Below are positions 53,892-62,797 of a DNA stretch of 64,000 nucleotides, piece after piece. The translations under genes and the position numbers were made by a program. This stretch comes from Clostridia bacterium (lineage in GTDB: Bacteria > Bacillota > Clostridia > Christensenellales > Aristaeellaceae): contig JAFWEL010000130.1 of NCBI GenBank assembly GCA_017512905.1, forward strand, positions 1 through 64,000. Direction: 5' to 3'. The notes under the pieces were generated by a model, which was not told the DNA's origin, made no database searches, and worked only from the letters and a program-made list of their open reading frames with translations. Each line of letters starts with the position of its first letter. Positions within the stretch are counted from its first letter, which is position 1.

Positions 53892-55280
53892 TCATCGTTC
53901 ACCGCGGTGAAGTCCCAGTTCGACCATGGCCTGTGCCACCGTCTCTACCCCGACCACCTGGATGCCCTCGGGGATGCGCACGTTGCGCAGATTGAATTTG
54001 GGCAAAACGACGTGGTCAAAGCCCAGTCGGGCGCACTCCGCGATGCGCCTTTCCGCCTGGCCGATGGCGCGGACCTCGCCGGCCAGCCCCACTTCCCCCA
54101 TCACGGCCCAGTTTCCGGGTATGCTGCGATTGCGGTGGGAGGAGGCGACGGCGGCGCACAGCGCCAGGTCCGCCGCGGGCTCGGTCAGCGACATGCCGCC
54201 CGCGATGTTGATATAGACGTCCTGATCGTACATACGAAGGCCCACCCGCTTTTCCAGCACCGCAAGCAGCAGGGCCAGCCGGCCCTGATCGACGCCGCTG
54301 GCCATACGGCGGGGATTGCCGAAGGCGGTGGTGGAGACCAGCGCCTGCACGTCGGTGAGCAGCGGCCGCGAGCCCTCCATCGCGCACATCACCACACAGC
54401 CGCTGGCGTCGTGGGCGCGCTCTGAGAGCAGGGCCTCGCTGGCGTTTTCCACCTCGCGCATGCCCCGGTCGGTCATCTCAAACATACCCAGCTCGTTGAC
54501 CGAGCCAAAGCGATTCTTCACCGCCCGCAACAGCCGGTATTGATGCTGTCGGTCGCCCTCGAAATACAGCACCGCGTCCACCATGTGCTCCAGTATCCTC
54601 GGGCCGGCAATGGCCCCTTCCTTGGTGACGTGGCCCACCAGGAAGATGCTGCAGCCGCTCTGCTTGGCCAGATGCATCAGCATCGACGCGCATTCCCGCA
54701 CCTGGGAAACGCTGCCGGGGGCGCTGGCCATCTCCGGCCGGTACATCGTCTGTATGGAATCGACGATCATCACGCTCGGCGAAAGCTCCTGCATGCGCTT
54801 TTCGACGGTGTTCATGTCGTTTTCCGGCAGGACATAGAACCCCGTCCCCGACACGTTCAGGCGTCGCGCCCGCATTTTGATCTGGCGGCTGGATTCCTCG
54901 CCCGACACATACAGCACACACGCTCCTTCGCCGGCCATATTGGCGCATAGCTGGGTCAGCAGCGTGGACTTGCCGATGCCGGGATCGCCGCCCACCAGCA
55001 CAAGGGACCCGTCGACGACGCCCCCGCCCAGCACCCGGTCCAGCTCGGCGATACCGGTGGTACGTCGGGCCATGGCCTCGTCGGGGATGTCGTCCACCCG
55101 AACGGCCTGCGCCCCGCTGCCGGGGGCGCGCTTCAGCTTCTTTTCCTCTGCCCTGGCCGCGGGAGCGGCTTCCTGCTCCACGAGCGTGTTCCAGCTGCCG
55201 CAATCCGGACACTTGCCCATCCACTTCGGCGTCTCATAACCGCATTCACTGCATACAAATATCGTCTTGATCCTTGCCAA
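53892..55280 (-). CDS. radA: DNA repair ATPase RadA
   Basis: 462 residues from TTG at 55280 after GGGGAGG. Zinc finger CSECGYETPKWMGKCPDC, Walker A GGDPGIGKST near 95, and the RadA motif KNRFGS. A C-terminal Lon-like domain ends with GEVGLAGEVRAI. It promotes branch migration in recombination. Confidence 0.95.
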   Translation of the reverse strand: MARIKTIFVCSECGYETPKWMGKCPDCGSWNTLVEQEAAPAARAEEKKLKRAPGSGAQAVRVDDIPDEAMARRTTGIAELDRVLGGGVVDGSLVLVGGDPGIGKSTLLTQLCANMAGEGACVLYVSGEESSRQIKMRARRLNVSGTGFYVLPENDMNTVEKRMQELSPSVMIVDSIQTMYRPEMASAPGSVSQVRECASMLMHLAKQSGCSIFLVGHVTKEGAIAGPRILEHMVDAVLYFEGDRQHQYRLLRAVKNRFGSVNELGMFEMTDRGMREVENASEALLSERAHDASGCVVMCAMEGSRPLLTDVQALVSTTAFGNPRRMASGVDQGRLALLLAVLEKRVGLRMYDQDVYINIAGGMSLTEPAADLALCAAVASSHRNRSIPGNWAVMGEVGLAGEVRAIGQAERRIAECARLGFDHVVLPKFNLRNVRIPEGIQVVGVETVAQAMVELGLHRGER

Positions 55281-55429
55281 ATTCAGAACCTCCCCACGGC
55301 ATCGCGGGCATTCATGAGAGCCCTCAATCTGCCCGCGACACCGACCATGATTATACCACATCCCGGCGACAATGTGAATTATTCGCGCTTTTGTTTACCT
55401 GTTCTTATTATAATCCCCATGAACTCAAC

Positions 55430-55458
55430 TTGTCAGTCTCCCCAAAAATAACTATAAT
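55430..55458 (+). promoter_or_regulatory. Promoter upstream of the phosphoesterase-like gene
   Basis: TTGTCA (55430-55435), 17-base spacer, perfect TATAAT (55453-55458). Confidence 0.75.
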
Positions 55459-55572
55459 ATAGTGAGGCAAAATACGAGTGGACGATGATGACCCCCGGAA
55501 AGCGGATTGGCGGACAGAGTACCGCCGAAGCAGACGCCGGGACGCATCAGCGGCTGCCTGAGGAGCTGCGTC

Positions 55573-57018
55573 ATGCCGGATTCAGAGCAGAAAAAGAGAA
55601 AGGCCAGGACCATCATACCGATACCGAAGCCCGACGACCGGGGTTCGGAGGATGTCCTGCGCGATGAATCCACCCAGTACGGCGACGACGCGGAAATACG
55701 GCTTCCCAGGAGAAAGCGCACGGACGCACGGGTTCCCATCGTCAGAAAAACAGAAGAGGATACGAAGCCCGAAAGCGGGGAAAAGCCGAAAAAGGCAAAG
55801 AAGTCGCCGAAAAAGGCCGCCGCCTTCCCGGAGGTCGCTCCGAAGCGCAAAAAGAAAAAGGGCCGCAAGAAGCGCAAGACCCGCCGCACGCTGTTTGAAC
55901 TGATGAGCGCCACGGGCACCGAGGGCCTGTTCCGCCCCATCCGCGTATTCGGACGGGATATCCGCTTCTGGCCGCTGATCCTGCTGGCGGCGCTGGCCTT
56001 CATGGCCGTGGGCGTCATGCTCAACAACAGCAATCTCTCTATCACCGATCAGACCGTCACCGTGGTCGGCCTTCCCGAGGATATGGAGGGCTATCGCATC
56101 GTCGTGCTGTCGGACCTGAACGGCAGGCGCTTCGGCGACAGCCAAAGCCTGCTGCTGAGGACCCTGAACGGCATCAAGTACGACGCCATATTCTGCCTGG
56201 GTGACATGGTGGGCAAGAGCGGCAACGCACAGCCCTTCTGGGAGTTTATCGAGGGGCTGAAGAATCCGGAAAAGGTCTACTTCATCTGCGGCGATTCCGA
56301 CCCCGGTCCGTATCTGAGCAGCGCCCGGGGCACGGAGGGTGTGCTCTCCAAGCTGATCCTTGAGGACTGGATACTCGGGGCGATCGAGCGGGGCGCCAAT
56401 TACGTCGATGCGCCGATCAGCATCCCGGTGAAAAAATCGACGCTGTGGATCTCCCCTGCGACGATGCTGAACCTGGAAACCGTCAGTACGCTGGCCACCT
56501 GGGCGGACCAGACCGAGCAGGAGGAGGACGGTGTGCGCTCCGGCATCGTGGACGATTACACCCACCTGCCCATCACCACCTACAGGTACAGGCTGGCCCA
56601 AAAGCTCTACGAAGCCCAGCGCACCATGAGCGCCTCGGATATTCACATCTCCCTGGCCCATGAGATTCCATCGGAGGACTTCATCTACACCTCCGAGGAT
56701 CACAACTCTGACACCGAGCGCTTCCTGGCTTCACCGGAGCTGATTCTCGCCGGGCATTACTGCGGCGGTGTATGGCGGATCCCCATCCTGGGGGCATTCT
56801 ATGTGCCCGACAGGACGATGCCCCGGGGCGGATGGTTCCCGGAACAGACGAGCGTCAACGGGCTCTCCTCGGTCGGCGAGGCCCAGACCTACATCACCCG
56901 GGGGCTCTCCACCAACGGCTCCGTGCCGTTAATGCCCTTCCGGCTGTTCAACGCGCCGGAGATCTCGGTGATCACGCTGACCTCCACGCTGCCGGAGAAC
57001 ATGCTGAACGCCGGATAA
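55573..57018 (+). CDS. Membrane-anchored metallophosphoesterase-like protein with altered active site
   Basis: 481 residues; ATG at 55573 after GAGGAGC. The first 120 residues are highly charged with Lys-rich runs. One membrane segment follows (about 134-155). The rest is a calcineurin-like fold whose metal sites are altered: DLN where DxH is usual, GDMVG, then GDSD in place of GNHD, with AHEIP and AGHY. Activity is doubtful. No family member is known to me with this N-terminus. Confidence 0.72.
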   Translation: MPDSEQKKRKARTIIPIPKPDDRGSEDVLRDESTQYGDDAEIRLPRRKRTDARVPIVRKTEEDTKPESGEKPKKAKKSPKKAAAFPEVAPKRKKKKGRKKRKTRRTLFELMSATGTEGLFRPIRVFGRDIRFWPLILLAALAFMAVGVMLNNSNLSITDQTVTVVGLPEDMEGYRIVVLSDLNGRRFGDSQSLLLRTLNGIKYDAIFCLGDMVGKSGNAQPFWEFIEGLKNPEKVYFICGDSDPGPYLSSARGTEGVLSKLILEDWILGAIERGANYVDAPISIPVKKSTLWISPATMLNLETVSTLATWADQTEQEEDGVRSGIVDDYTHLPITTYRYRLAQKLYEAQRTMSASDIHISLAHEIPSEDFIYTSEDHNSDTERFLASPELILAGHYCGGVWRIPILGAFYVPDRTMPRGGWFPEQTSVNGLSSVGEAQTYITRGLSTNGSVPLMPFRLFNAPEISVITLTSTLPENMLNAG

Positions 57019-57043
57019 CGATCTACCATTGCAAACCTTTCAT

Positions 57044-57076
57044 AACGCGAATCCAATAACGGATTCGCGTTTTTTT
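57044..57076 (+). terminator. Rho-independent terminator
   Basis: AACGCGAATCC/GGATTCGCGTT, 11-bp stem with a 6-base loop, then TTTTT. Confidence 0.9.
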
Positions 57077-57148
57077 GATGGGTTCGGTTTTGTATGTTTT
57101 TCACGCCGCCTGTCCATGCTATGATGATGTGTGGGGAGGTGCGTTTAT

Positions 57149-58639
57149 TTGGAAATCGATCGCGTTGAGATGCTGAGGGCAGCGCTGACCCCGTCGCTGG
57201 ATGAAAACGTGTCGCGCTTCAAGACACTGCTGTCCAGTGACACCAATGTCGATGCCCAGTTCCGGTTTATCAATTGTGCCGAAACGCGACTGTGCGTAAT
57301 CTACATCGAGGGCATGGCGGATGACCGGAAAATCAGCGATTTCATACTGCGCGCCTGCGTGAACCTGCCTCCCGCGCCCGGAAGGCGGGTCGACGCCGCC
57401 TATTTGATGGAGGATGTGCTGGAGATCGCCCAGTGCGAGGCGGAGCATCGCGTTTCCGAGCTGTTGAACTCGGTGGTCACCGGTATGACGGCGGTTCTGA
57501 TCGATGGCTGTGACGAGGCGGTGCTGCTGGAGACCCGGGGCTACCCGGCCCGGCCGGTGAACAGGACAACCAACGAATCGGTGGTGATCGGCGCTCAGGA
57601 GGGATTTGTGGAGAGTCTGCGCACCAACATGACGCTGATGCGCCGCTATGTTCCCGCCGCCGGCCTGATTACCGAATGCATCACGGTGGGCACGGTCGTG
57701 CCGACACACGTCACCCTGGTCTACCTCAGAGGCGTCGCGGATGAAGGGGTGGTCGAAGCTGTGCGCAAGCGCCTGAAGGGCATCGACGCGAAGACGGTAC
57801 AGGGGTTGGGCGCCATACAGCAGCACATCGAGGATCAGCCGTGGGCGCTGCTGCCACAGATGCTTCAGACTGAGCGCCCCGACCGGGCGGCCTCCTGCGT
57901 GATGGACGGACAGGTGGTCGTGCTGGCGGATAACTCGCCCTACGCGCTGATCGGGCCCATCACATTGTTTCACCAGCTGCATGCCTCGGACGATTCCTTC
58001 TCCCGATGGCAATATGGCACCTTCCTTCGGCTGATTCGCATCATCGGCATGCTGGTGTCGGTATTCCTCCCCGGTCTGTACATCGCGCTGACGGACTATC
58101 ACATGCACCTGCTGCCCCTGAGCCTGCTGGGTTCCATCGCCGAGGCCCGGGCCAACGTCCCCTTCCCCATACTGGTTGAAATAATGATCATGGAGTTTTC
58201 CTTCTACCTCATCAACGAGGCCGGCACCCGGATACCACAGCAGATCGGGTCGGCCCTCGGCATCGTCGGGGCGCTGATCCTGGGCCAGGCAGCGGTCTCG
58301 GCTTCGATCATCAGCCCCATACTCATCATCATCGTCGCCCTCACCGGCCTGGGCAACTATGCCATACCGGATTATGGCTTCGGCATCGGCCTGGTGATCT
58401 GCCGGCTCTTCGTCATCGCCTGTAGCGCCGCGTTTGGCCTGTACGGGTTCTGCATGGCTGCCTTCGTATTGTCGGTAAGCGTCTGTGGCATGAAATCCTT
58501 TGGCTTCGCCTACGTAGCGCCGATTGCGCCCCGGCGACCCCACAACCCCGATCTGCTCCTGCGGCTGCCAATCTGGCTGCAGCGCCGACCGATGTATTTT
58601 GCCGCCCGCGCGCATCGCGCCCGCGGACAGGGAGGATGA
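57149..58639 (+). CDS. gerA: Spore germinant receptor subunit A (GerA family)
   Basis: 496 residues from TTG at 57149, nine bases after GGGGAGG. A soluble N-domain (1-245) has ETRGYPARPVNRTTNESVVIGAQEGFVESLRTN. Then come membrane segments with HEAD-like LINEAGTRIPQQIGSALGIVGALILGQAAV, the family signature. It sits in the spore inner membrane and senses nutrients with the B and C subunits encoded next. Confidence 0.93.
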   Translation: MEIDRVEMLRAALTPSLDENVSRFKTLLSSDTNVDAQFRFINCAETRLCVIYIEGMADDRKISDFILRACVNLPPAPGRRVDAAYLMEDVLEIAQCEAEHRVSELLNSVVTGMTAVLIDGCDEAVLLETRGYPARPVNRTTNESVVIGAQEGFVESLRTNMTLMRRYVPAAGLITECITVGTVVPTHVTLVYLRGVADEGVVEAVRKRLKGIDAKTVQGLGAIQQHIEDQPWALLPQMLQTERPDRAASCVMDGQVVVLADNSPYALIGPITLFHQLHASDDSFSRWQYGTFLRLIRIIGMLVSVFLPGLYIALTDYHMHLLPLSLLGSIAEARANVPFPILVEIMIMEFSFYLINEAGTRIPQQIGSALGIVGALILGQAAVSASIISPILIIIVALTGLGNYAIPDYGFGIGLVICRLFVIACSAAFGLYGFCMAAFVLSVSVCGMKSFGFAYVAPIAPRRPHNPDLLLRLPIWLQRRPMYFAARAHRARGQGG

Positions 58640-58646
58640 TCGCCCG

Positions 58647-59681
58647 TTGAAGCTGAGCATATCCCGTGACGCCGCCCTGCCGGCGGCCTTTGTCGCCGCA
58701 GTTACACGCATCTTCATCGACCTGGCGTTGGACGGAGGTCCGGTACACAATGGCGTCTGGATCGCCGCGCTGCTTGGCGCGCTGCCCGTGCTTCCCTACC
58801 TGGTCTGCCTCGACATGGTCGGCGTGGGAAAATGCAGATACGCGACGGTGGGACGTCTACTTGCAGGGCTGCTGCTGGCGGCCACCGCATTGGATGGGGC
58901 GAGGATCGTTTCCGTTGTGCTGCGAGCCTCCGGTTTCCTCGTACTGGATCCGGTGAGCCCCTTTATGCTCGTCCTTCCGGTGGTCCTCGCAGCGCTCTGG
59001 TGCACCTGCCGGAACGGCGATGCCATCGGCTATGCCGCCATGCTTTGGAGAAGGGCCTTCCCCGCTCTCATGCTGGTGGTCATGATTCTGCAATGGCGTC
59101 ACTATCGGCCACAGTGGCTTCGGCCATGGCTCGGCAACGGATGGGGCGAAATTGCCGGTGAGGCGATCCGAACGGCAGGCTGCTACGTGCCGGCTACGTC
59201 CGTACTGCTCATTTGCAGGCACGACGACGAGACGGGTAAACGGCCCTTCACGGTTGCCTGGATCGCCCTCGCGTCCGCGGTTGCGTCGCTGTTGCTGGTC
59301 TTTCGATTGATGATGACGCCCTCCGGCACGAACGATATGGCCTGGATTACCCGGCTGGACGCCCTGTTGACCAACGGTCGCGCGCCGCTCTACCTGCAAT
59401 TGCCGATGATCGTCGCCTTCTTTGTGGGCCTCATGCACCTGCTGGCCTGCGAATGCTTTGCGGCTGCCGCATTGCTGCAACGGCTGATCCCACGCCTTAA
59501 TGGGCGCGTTTGCGCGGGTATCGTCATTTTGATTTGCGCGGTTCTGCCTTTCGTGAGGTCCTTCCGTTCGATGCTGGATCGCGCCATGCCCTGGCTGTTT
59601 ATCGCCGCGGCGCTGCCGGTGGCTCTGGCCGCGTTATCCCAATTTCATTTCAATGGAGGAAAGCGTTCGTGCGAAAGCTGA
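58647..59681 (+). CDS. gerB: Spore germinant receptor subunit B (GerB family permease)
   Basis: 344 residues from TTG at 58647, eleven bases after AGGGAGG. It is nearly all hydrophobic with about ten membrane segments, as in the amino-acid permease-like GerB proteins. Identity comes from this and from its place between gerA and gerC. The sequence is divergent. Confidence 0.82.
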   Translation: MKLSISRDAALPAAFVAAVTRIFIDLALDGGPVHNGVWIAALLGALPVLPYLVCLDMVGVGKCRYATVGRLLAGLLLAATALDGARIVSVVLRASGFLVLDPVSPFMLVLPVVLAALWCTCRNGDAIGYAAMLWRRAFPALMLVVMILQWRHYRPQWLRPWLGNGWGEIAGEAIRTAGCYVPATSVLLICRHDDETGKRPFTVAWIALASAVASLLLVFRLMMTPSGTNDMAWITRLDALLTNGRAPLYLQLPMIVAFFVGLMHLLACECFAAAALLQRLIPRLNGRVCAGIVILICAVLPFVRSFRSMLDRAMPWLFIAAALPVALAALSQFHFNGGKRSCES

Positions 59682-60781
59682 TGGCTGCGGCGCTCATCGC
59701 CATGCTCTGTCCGCTGCTGTGCGGCTGCCAGGACACCGGCGAGGTGGAAAACCAGGCCTATGTGCTGGTTTTGGCCCTGGACCGGTCAGGTGACGGCGCT
59801 CTGGCGCTGACCGCGCGGGTACCCCGCATCGGCAAGGGCGGCGAAAAGGACGGCAAGGGCGATTCCGGCGGCAGTTCTTATCTGACCTTTTCCGTCTCGG
59901 CGGCATCCTGGTCCGGAGCGCTGGACGAGCTGCAGTGGGCCACGCCCAGGCGGATCAACCTCAGCCACATCGAGATGATCGTCGTCTCCCGGGACCTGGC
60001 GGCGGAGCCATCCTTCCCTGCCCTGATGAACGCCATCGCGCAGACGCCGCATCTGTACGCGAACGCCCGATTTGTGGTCTGTCGGGATAGCGCAAGGGCG
60101 TTCCTGGAGGCGGGCGACACGGTCATCGGTACGCGCCTGTCCGCGGAGATCCAGGCCATGCTGTCCCAATATGCCAGCCAGGGGTTTATCCCGGACGCCT
60201 GTCTGGCAGATGCCTGCTATTGCGCCAACGGCATCTATGGCGATCCCGTCGCGATATGGGGCTACGTGGAGGAGGAAGTCACGGAAAGCGGGCCTTCCCA
60301 GAGGGTGATGGAATCCCCCATGGGCCAGCGCTTTCGCGGCGCGGCGCTGTTTCAGGATGGACGCTTTGTCAAAGCCCTGGATGTCGACGAAACGCGGCTG
60401 CTGAACCTCATTTGCGGCCAAACCGCAACACTGTCCTGGGCCTGGCGCGGCGATACCATCGAGCTCATGCCTGTAACACCGGCGCGTAAAAAGGTGGATA
60501 TAGATGCAGACAGCGTAACGCTTAACCTCTCTGTGGCGCTGCGCCTGACGGCAAGCGCCTTCCGAGGCGATACGGTGGCGCTGGTCGCATCCGTCAAAAA
60601 CAGCATTGCGGAATTGACCGCGTCCTGCCAGCGGTCAGGCTGTGATCCCTTTGGCTTTGCCGAATCCGCGGCGGGACATTTTGCCACCGTTCCCGGCTGG
60701 CTGGCCTTCGGTTGGCACGAGCGCTACCGGCGTGCCCGGATCAACGTGGATGTCACCCTCTCTGCCGCAACAAACCCGTAA
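59669..60781 (+). CDS. gerC: Spore germinant receptor lipoprotein subunit C (GerC family)
   Basis: 370 residues from GTG at 59669 after GGAGG, overlapping gerB by 13 bases. Signal peptide with lipobox LLCGC. ENQAYVLVLALDRS, RINLSHIEMIVVSRDLA and a C-terminal domain typical of Ger(x)C proteins. Completes the receptor operon. Confidence 0.88.
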   Translation: MRKLMAAALIAMLCPLLCGCQDTGEVENQAYVLVLALDRSGDGALALTARVPRIGKGGEKDGKGDSGGSSYLTFSVSAASWSGALDELQWATPRRINLSHIEMIVVSRDLAAEPSFPALMNAIAQTPHLYANARFVVCRDSARAFLEAGDTVIGTRLSAEIQAMLSQYASQGFIPDACLADACYCANGIYGDPVAIWGYVEEEVTESGPSQRVMESPMGQRFRGAALFQDGRFVKALDVDETRLLNLICGQTATLSWAWRGDTIELMPVTPARKKVDIDADSVTLNLSVALRLTASAFRGDTVALVASVKNSIAELTASCQRSGCDPFGFAESAAGHFATVPGWLAFGWHERYRRARINVDVTLSAATNP

Positions 60782-60808
60782 CGGTCCGTATTGCCAACCG
60801 GGTTTTTG
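60772..60808 (+). terminator. Terminator at the end of gerC
   Basis: ACAAACCCG pairs with CGGGTTTTTGT across a longer loop; it covers the gerC stop. The -35 element of the next promoter lies inside it. Confidence 0.5.
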
Positions 60809-60819
60809 TATGCTATAAT
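60791..60819 (+). promoter_or_regulatory. Promoter of the flavodiiron gene
   Basis: TTGCCA (60791-60796), 17-base spacer, perfect TATAAT (60814-60819). Confidence 0.78.
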
Positions 60820-60888
60820 CATAGCATCAATAATGTCCCGTCGATGCGATTGAAGGACCGTGTCGCCGGGAAAAGGAGGAACAACCAC

Positions 60889-62733
60889 GTGCATTGCGTA
60901 AAGCAGATTACACAGGATATGTATTGGGTGGGCGGCAGTGACCGCCGCCTGGCGCTGTTTGAGAATGTCTATCCCATCCCGAACGGCGTCTCCTACAACG
61001 CCTATCTGGTGCTGGACGAGCAGACCGTGCTGTTTGACACGGTGGACCGCAGCGTCAGCGAGGTATTCTTTGAGAACATCGAACATCTGTTGGCCGGACG
61101 CCCGCTGGATATCCTGGTCGTCAACCACATGGAGCCGGACCACTGCGCCACGATGAGCGAGCTGGTACTGCGCTACCCCAACGTGAAGATCTATACCAAC
61201 GCCAAGGCCCTGGCGATGATCAGGAATTACTTCACTTTCGACATCGACAGCCATATCACCGTGGTCAAGGAGATGGATACCCTCTGCACCGGCAGGCACA
61301 CCTATGCCTTTGTGATGGCGCCGATGGTGCACTGGCCCGAGGCCATGGTCTCCTATGACACCACCGAAAAGATCCTTTTCTCCGCCGACGCCTTCGGCAC
61401 CTTCGGCGCGTTGAACGGCAACATCTTCGCCGACGAGGTCAATTTTGAGACGGAGTACCTGGATGACGCCCGCCGGTATTATACCAACATCGTCGGCAAG
61501 TACGGCACCCAGGTCCAGGCCCTGCTGAAGAAGGCCGCCAAGCTGGAGATCGCCATGATCTGCCCGCTCCACGGCCCCGTCTGGCGCAAGCACATCGACT
61601 GGTTCATCGACAAGTACCAGAAGTGGAGCACCTATACGCCTGAGGAGAACGCCGTGATGGTAGCCTATGCCTCCGTCTACGGGCACACCGGGAATGTGGC
61701 GGACATCATCGCCTCGAGGCTGGCCGACGCCGGCGTGCGGAATGTGAAGGTGTACGACGTCTCCGTGACCCATCCTTCGGTGATCGTCTCCGAAGCCTTT
61801 CGGGTCAGCCACATCGTGTTCGCCTCGACGACCTACAACGCGGGCATCTTCGTGAACATGGAAAACGCCCTGCACGACATCGTGGCCCACAACCTGCAGA
61901 ACCGCACCATCGCCATCGTCGAAAACGGCAGCTGGGCCCCCACCGCCGGCGGCCTGATGCGCGAGCTGCTGGGCCGGCTCAAGAACACCACGATCCTGGA
62001 GCACGGCGTGACCATCAAGTCCTCCCTGAAGGAAAGCCAGCTTTCCGAGGTGGACGAGCTGGTGAGCGCGATTCTGGAAACCATGCCCAAGCCGGAGGTC
62101 ATCGAGCACAAGCCCACCGAGGCCATCGAGCCCAACGCCATGTTCAAGCTGTCCTACGGCCTGTTCGTGCTGACCGCCCGGGATGGCGACAAGGACAACG
62201 GCTGCATCATCAACACCGCGGCCCAGCTGACCAGCAATCCCAACCGCATCAGTATCGCCGTGAACAAGGGCAACTATACCCACGACATGATCCTGAAGAC
62301 AGGCGTGTTCAACGTGTCCATACTGTCCACGGACGCCCCCTTTGACATCTTCAAGTATTACGGCTTCCAGAGCGGCCGGGACGTGAACAAGTTCCCGGGC
62401 AGCGGCTTCCCCCGCAGCAAGAACAACCTGATCTTCATCACCGGCTGCACCAACGCCTTCATCTCGGGCAAGGTAGTTGAAGCCCATGATTACGGCACCC
62501 ATACGCTGTTTGTGGCGGATGTCACCGAGGCCCAGGTGCTCTCCAACGTTCCCTCGGTCACCTATGCCTATTACTTTGCCAACATCAAGCCCAAGCCCCA
62601 GCCGGCCGCCGAGAAGAAGGTGGGCTGGGTTTGCAAGATCTGCGGCTATGTCTACGAGGGCGAAACGCTTCCCGAGGATTTCATCTGCCCCTTGTGCAAG
62701 CACGGCGCGGCGGATTTTGAAAAGCTGCAATAA
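60889..62733 (+). CDS. Flavodiiron protein fused to flavin reductase and rubredoxin
   Basis: 614 residues from GTG at 60889 after AAAGGAGG. Metallo-beta-lactamase-like diiron domain (1-245) with HMEPDH and later His/Asp ligands. Flavodoxin domain (about 250-390) with VYGHTGN. Flavin-reductase-like domain (about 415-560). C-terminal rubredoxin with CKICGYVYEGE..CPLCKHG. It reduces oxygen or NO to protect an anaerobe; the extra modules bring the electron chain into one chain. Confidence 0.93.
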   Translation: MHCVKQITQDMYWVGGSDRRLALFENVYPIPNGVSYNAYLVLDEQTVLFDTVDRSVSEVFFENIEHLLAGRPLDILVVNHMEPDHCATMSELVLRYPNVKIYTNAKALAMIRNYFTFDIDSHITVVKEMDTLCTGRHTYAFVMAPMVHWPEAMVSYDTTEKILFSADAFGTFGALNGNIFADEVNFETEYLDDARRYYTNIVGKYGTQVQALLKKAAKLEIAMICPLHGPVWRKHIDWFIDKYQKWSTYTPEENAVMVAYASVYGHTGNVADIIASRLADAGVRNVKVYDVSVTHPSVIVSEAFRVSHIVFASTTYNAGIFVNMENALHDIVAHNLQNRTIAIVENGSWAPTAGGLMRELLGRLKNTTILEHGVTIKSSLKESQLSEVDELVSAILETMPKPEVIEHKPTEAIEPNAMFKLSYGLFVLTARDGDKDNGCIINTAAQLTSNPNRISIAVNKGNYTHDMILKTGVFNVSILSTDAPFDIFKYYGFQSGRDVNKFPGSGFPRSKNNLIFITGCTNAFISGKVVEAHDYGTHTLFVADVTEAQVLSNVPSVTYAYYFANIKPKPQPAAEKKVGWVCKICGYVYEGETLPEDFICPLCKHGAADFEKLQ

Positions 62734-62749
62734 AGTACAATCAATGCAT

Positions 62750-62787
62750 GTCAAAACCGACCTTCACGGACGAAGGTCGGTTTTGAC
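62750..62787. terminator. Bidirectional terminator
   Basis: GTCAAAACCGACCTTC (62750-62765) pairs exactly with GAAGGTCGGTTTTGAC (62772-62787), a 16-bp stem between convergent genes. Confidence 0.88.
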
Positions 62788-62797
62788 TGTAGTCGGT

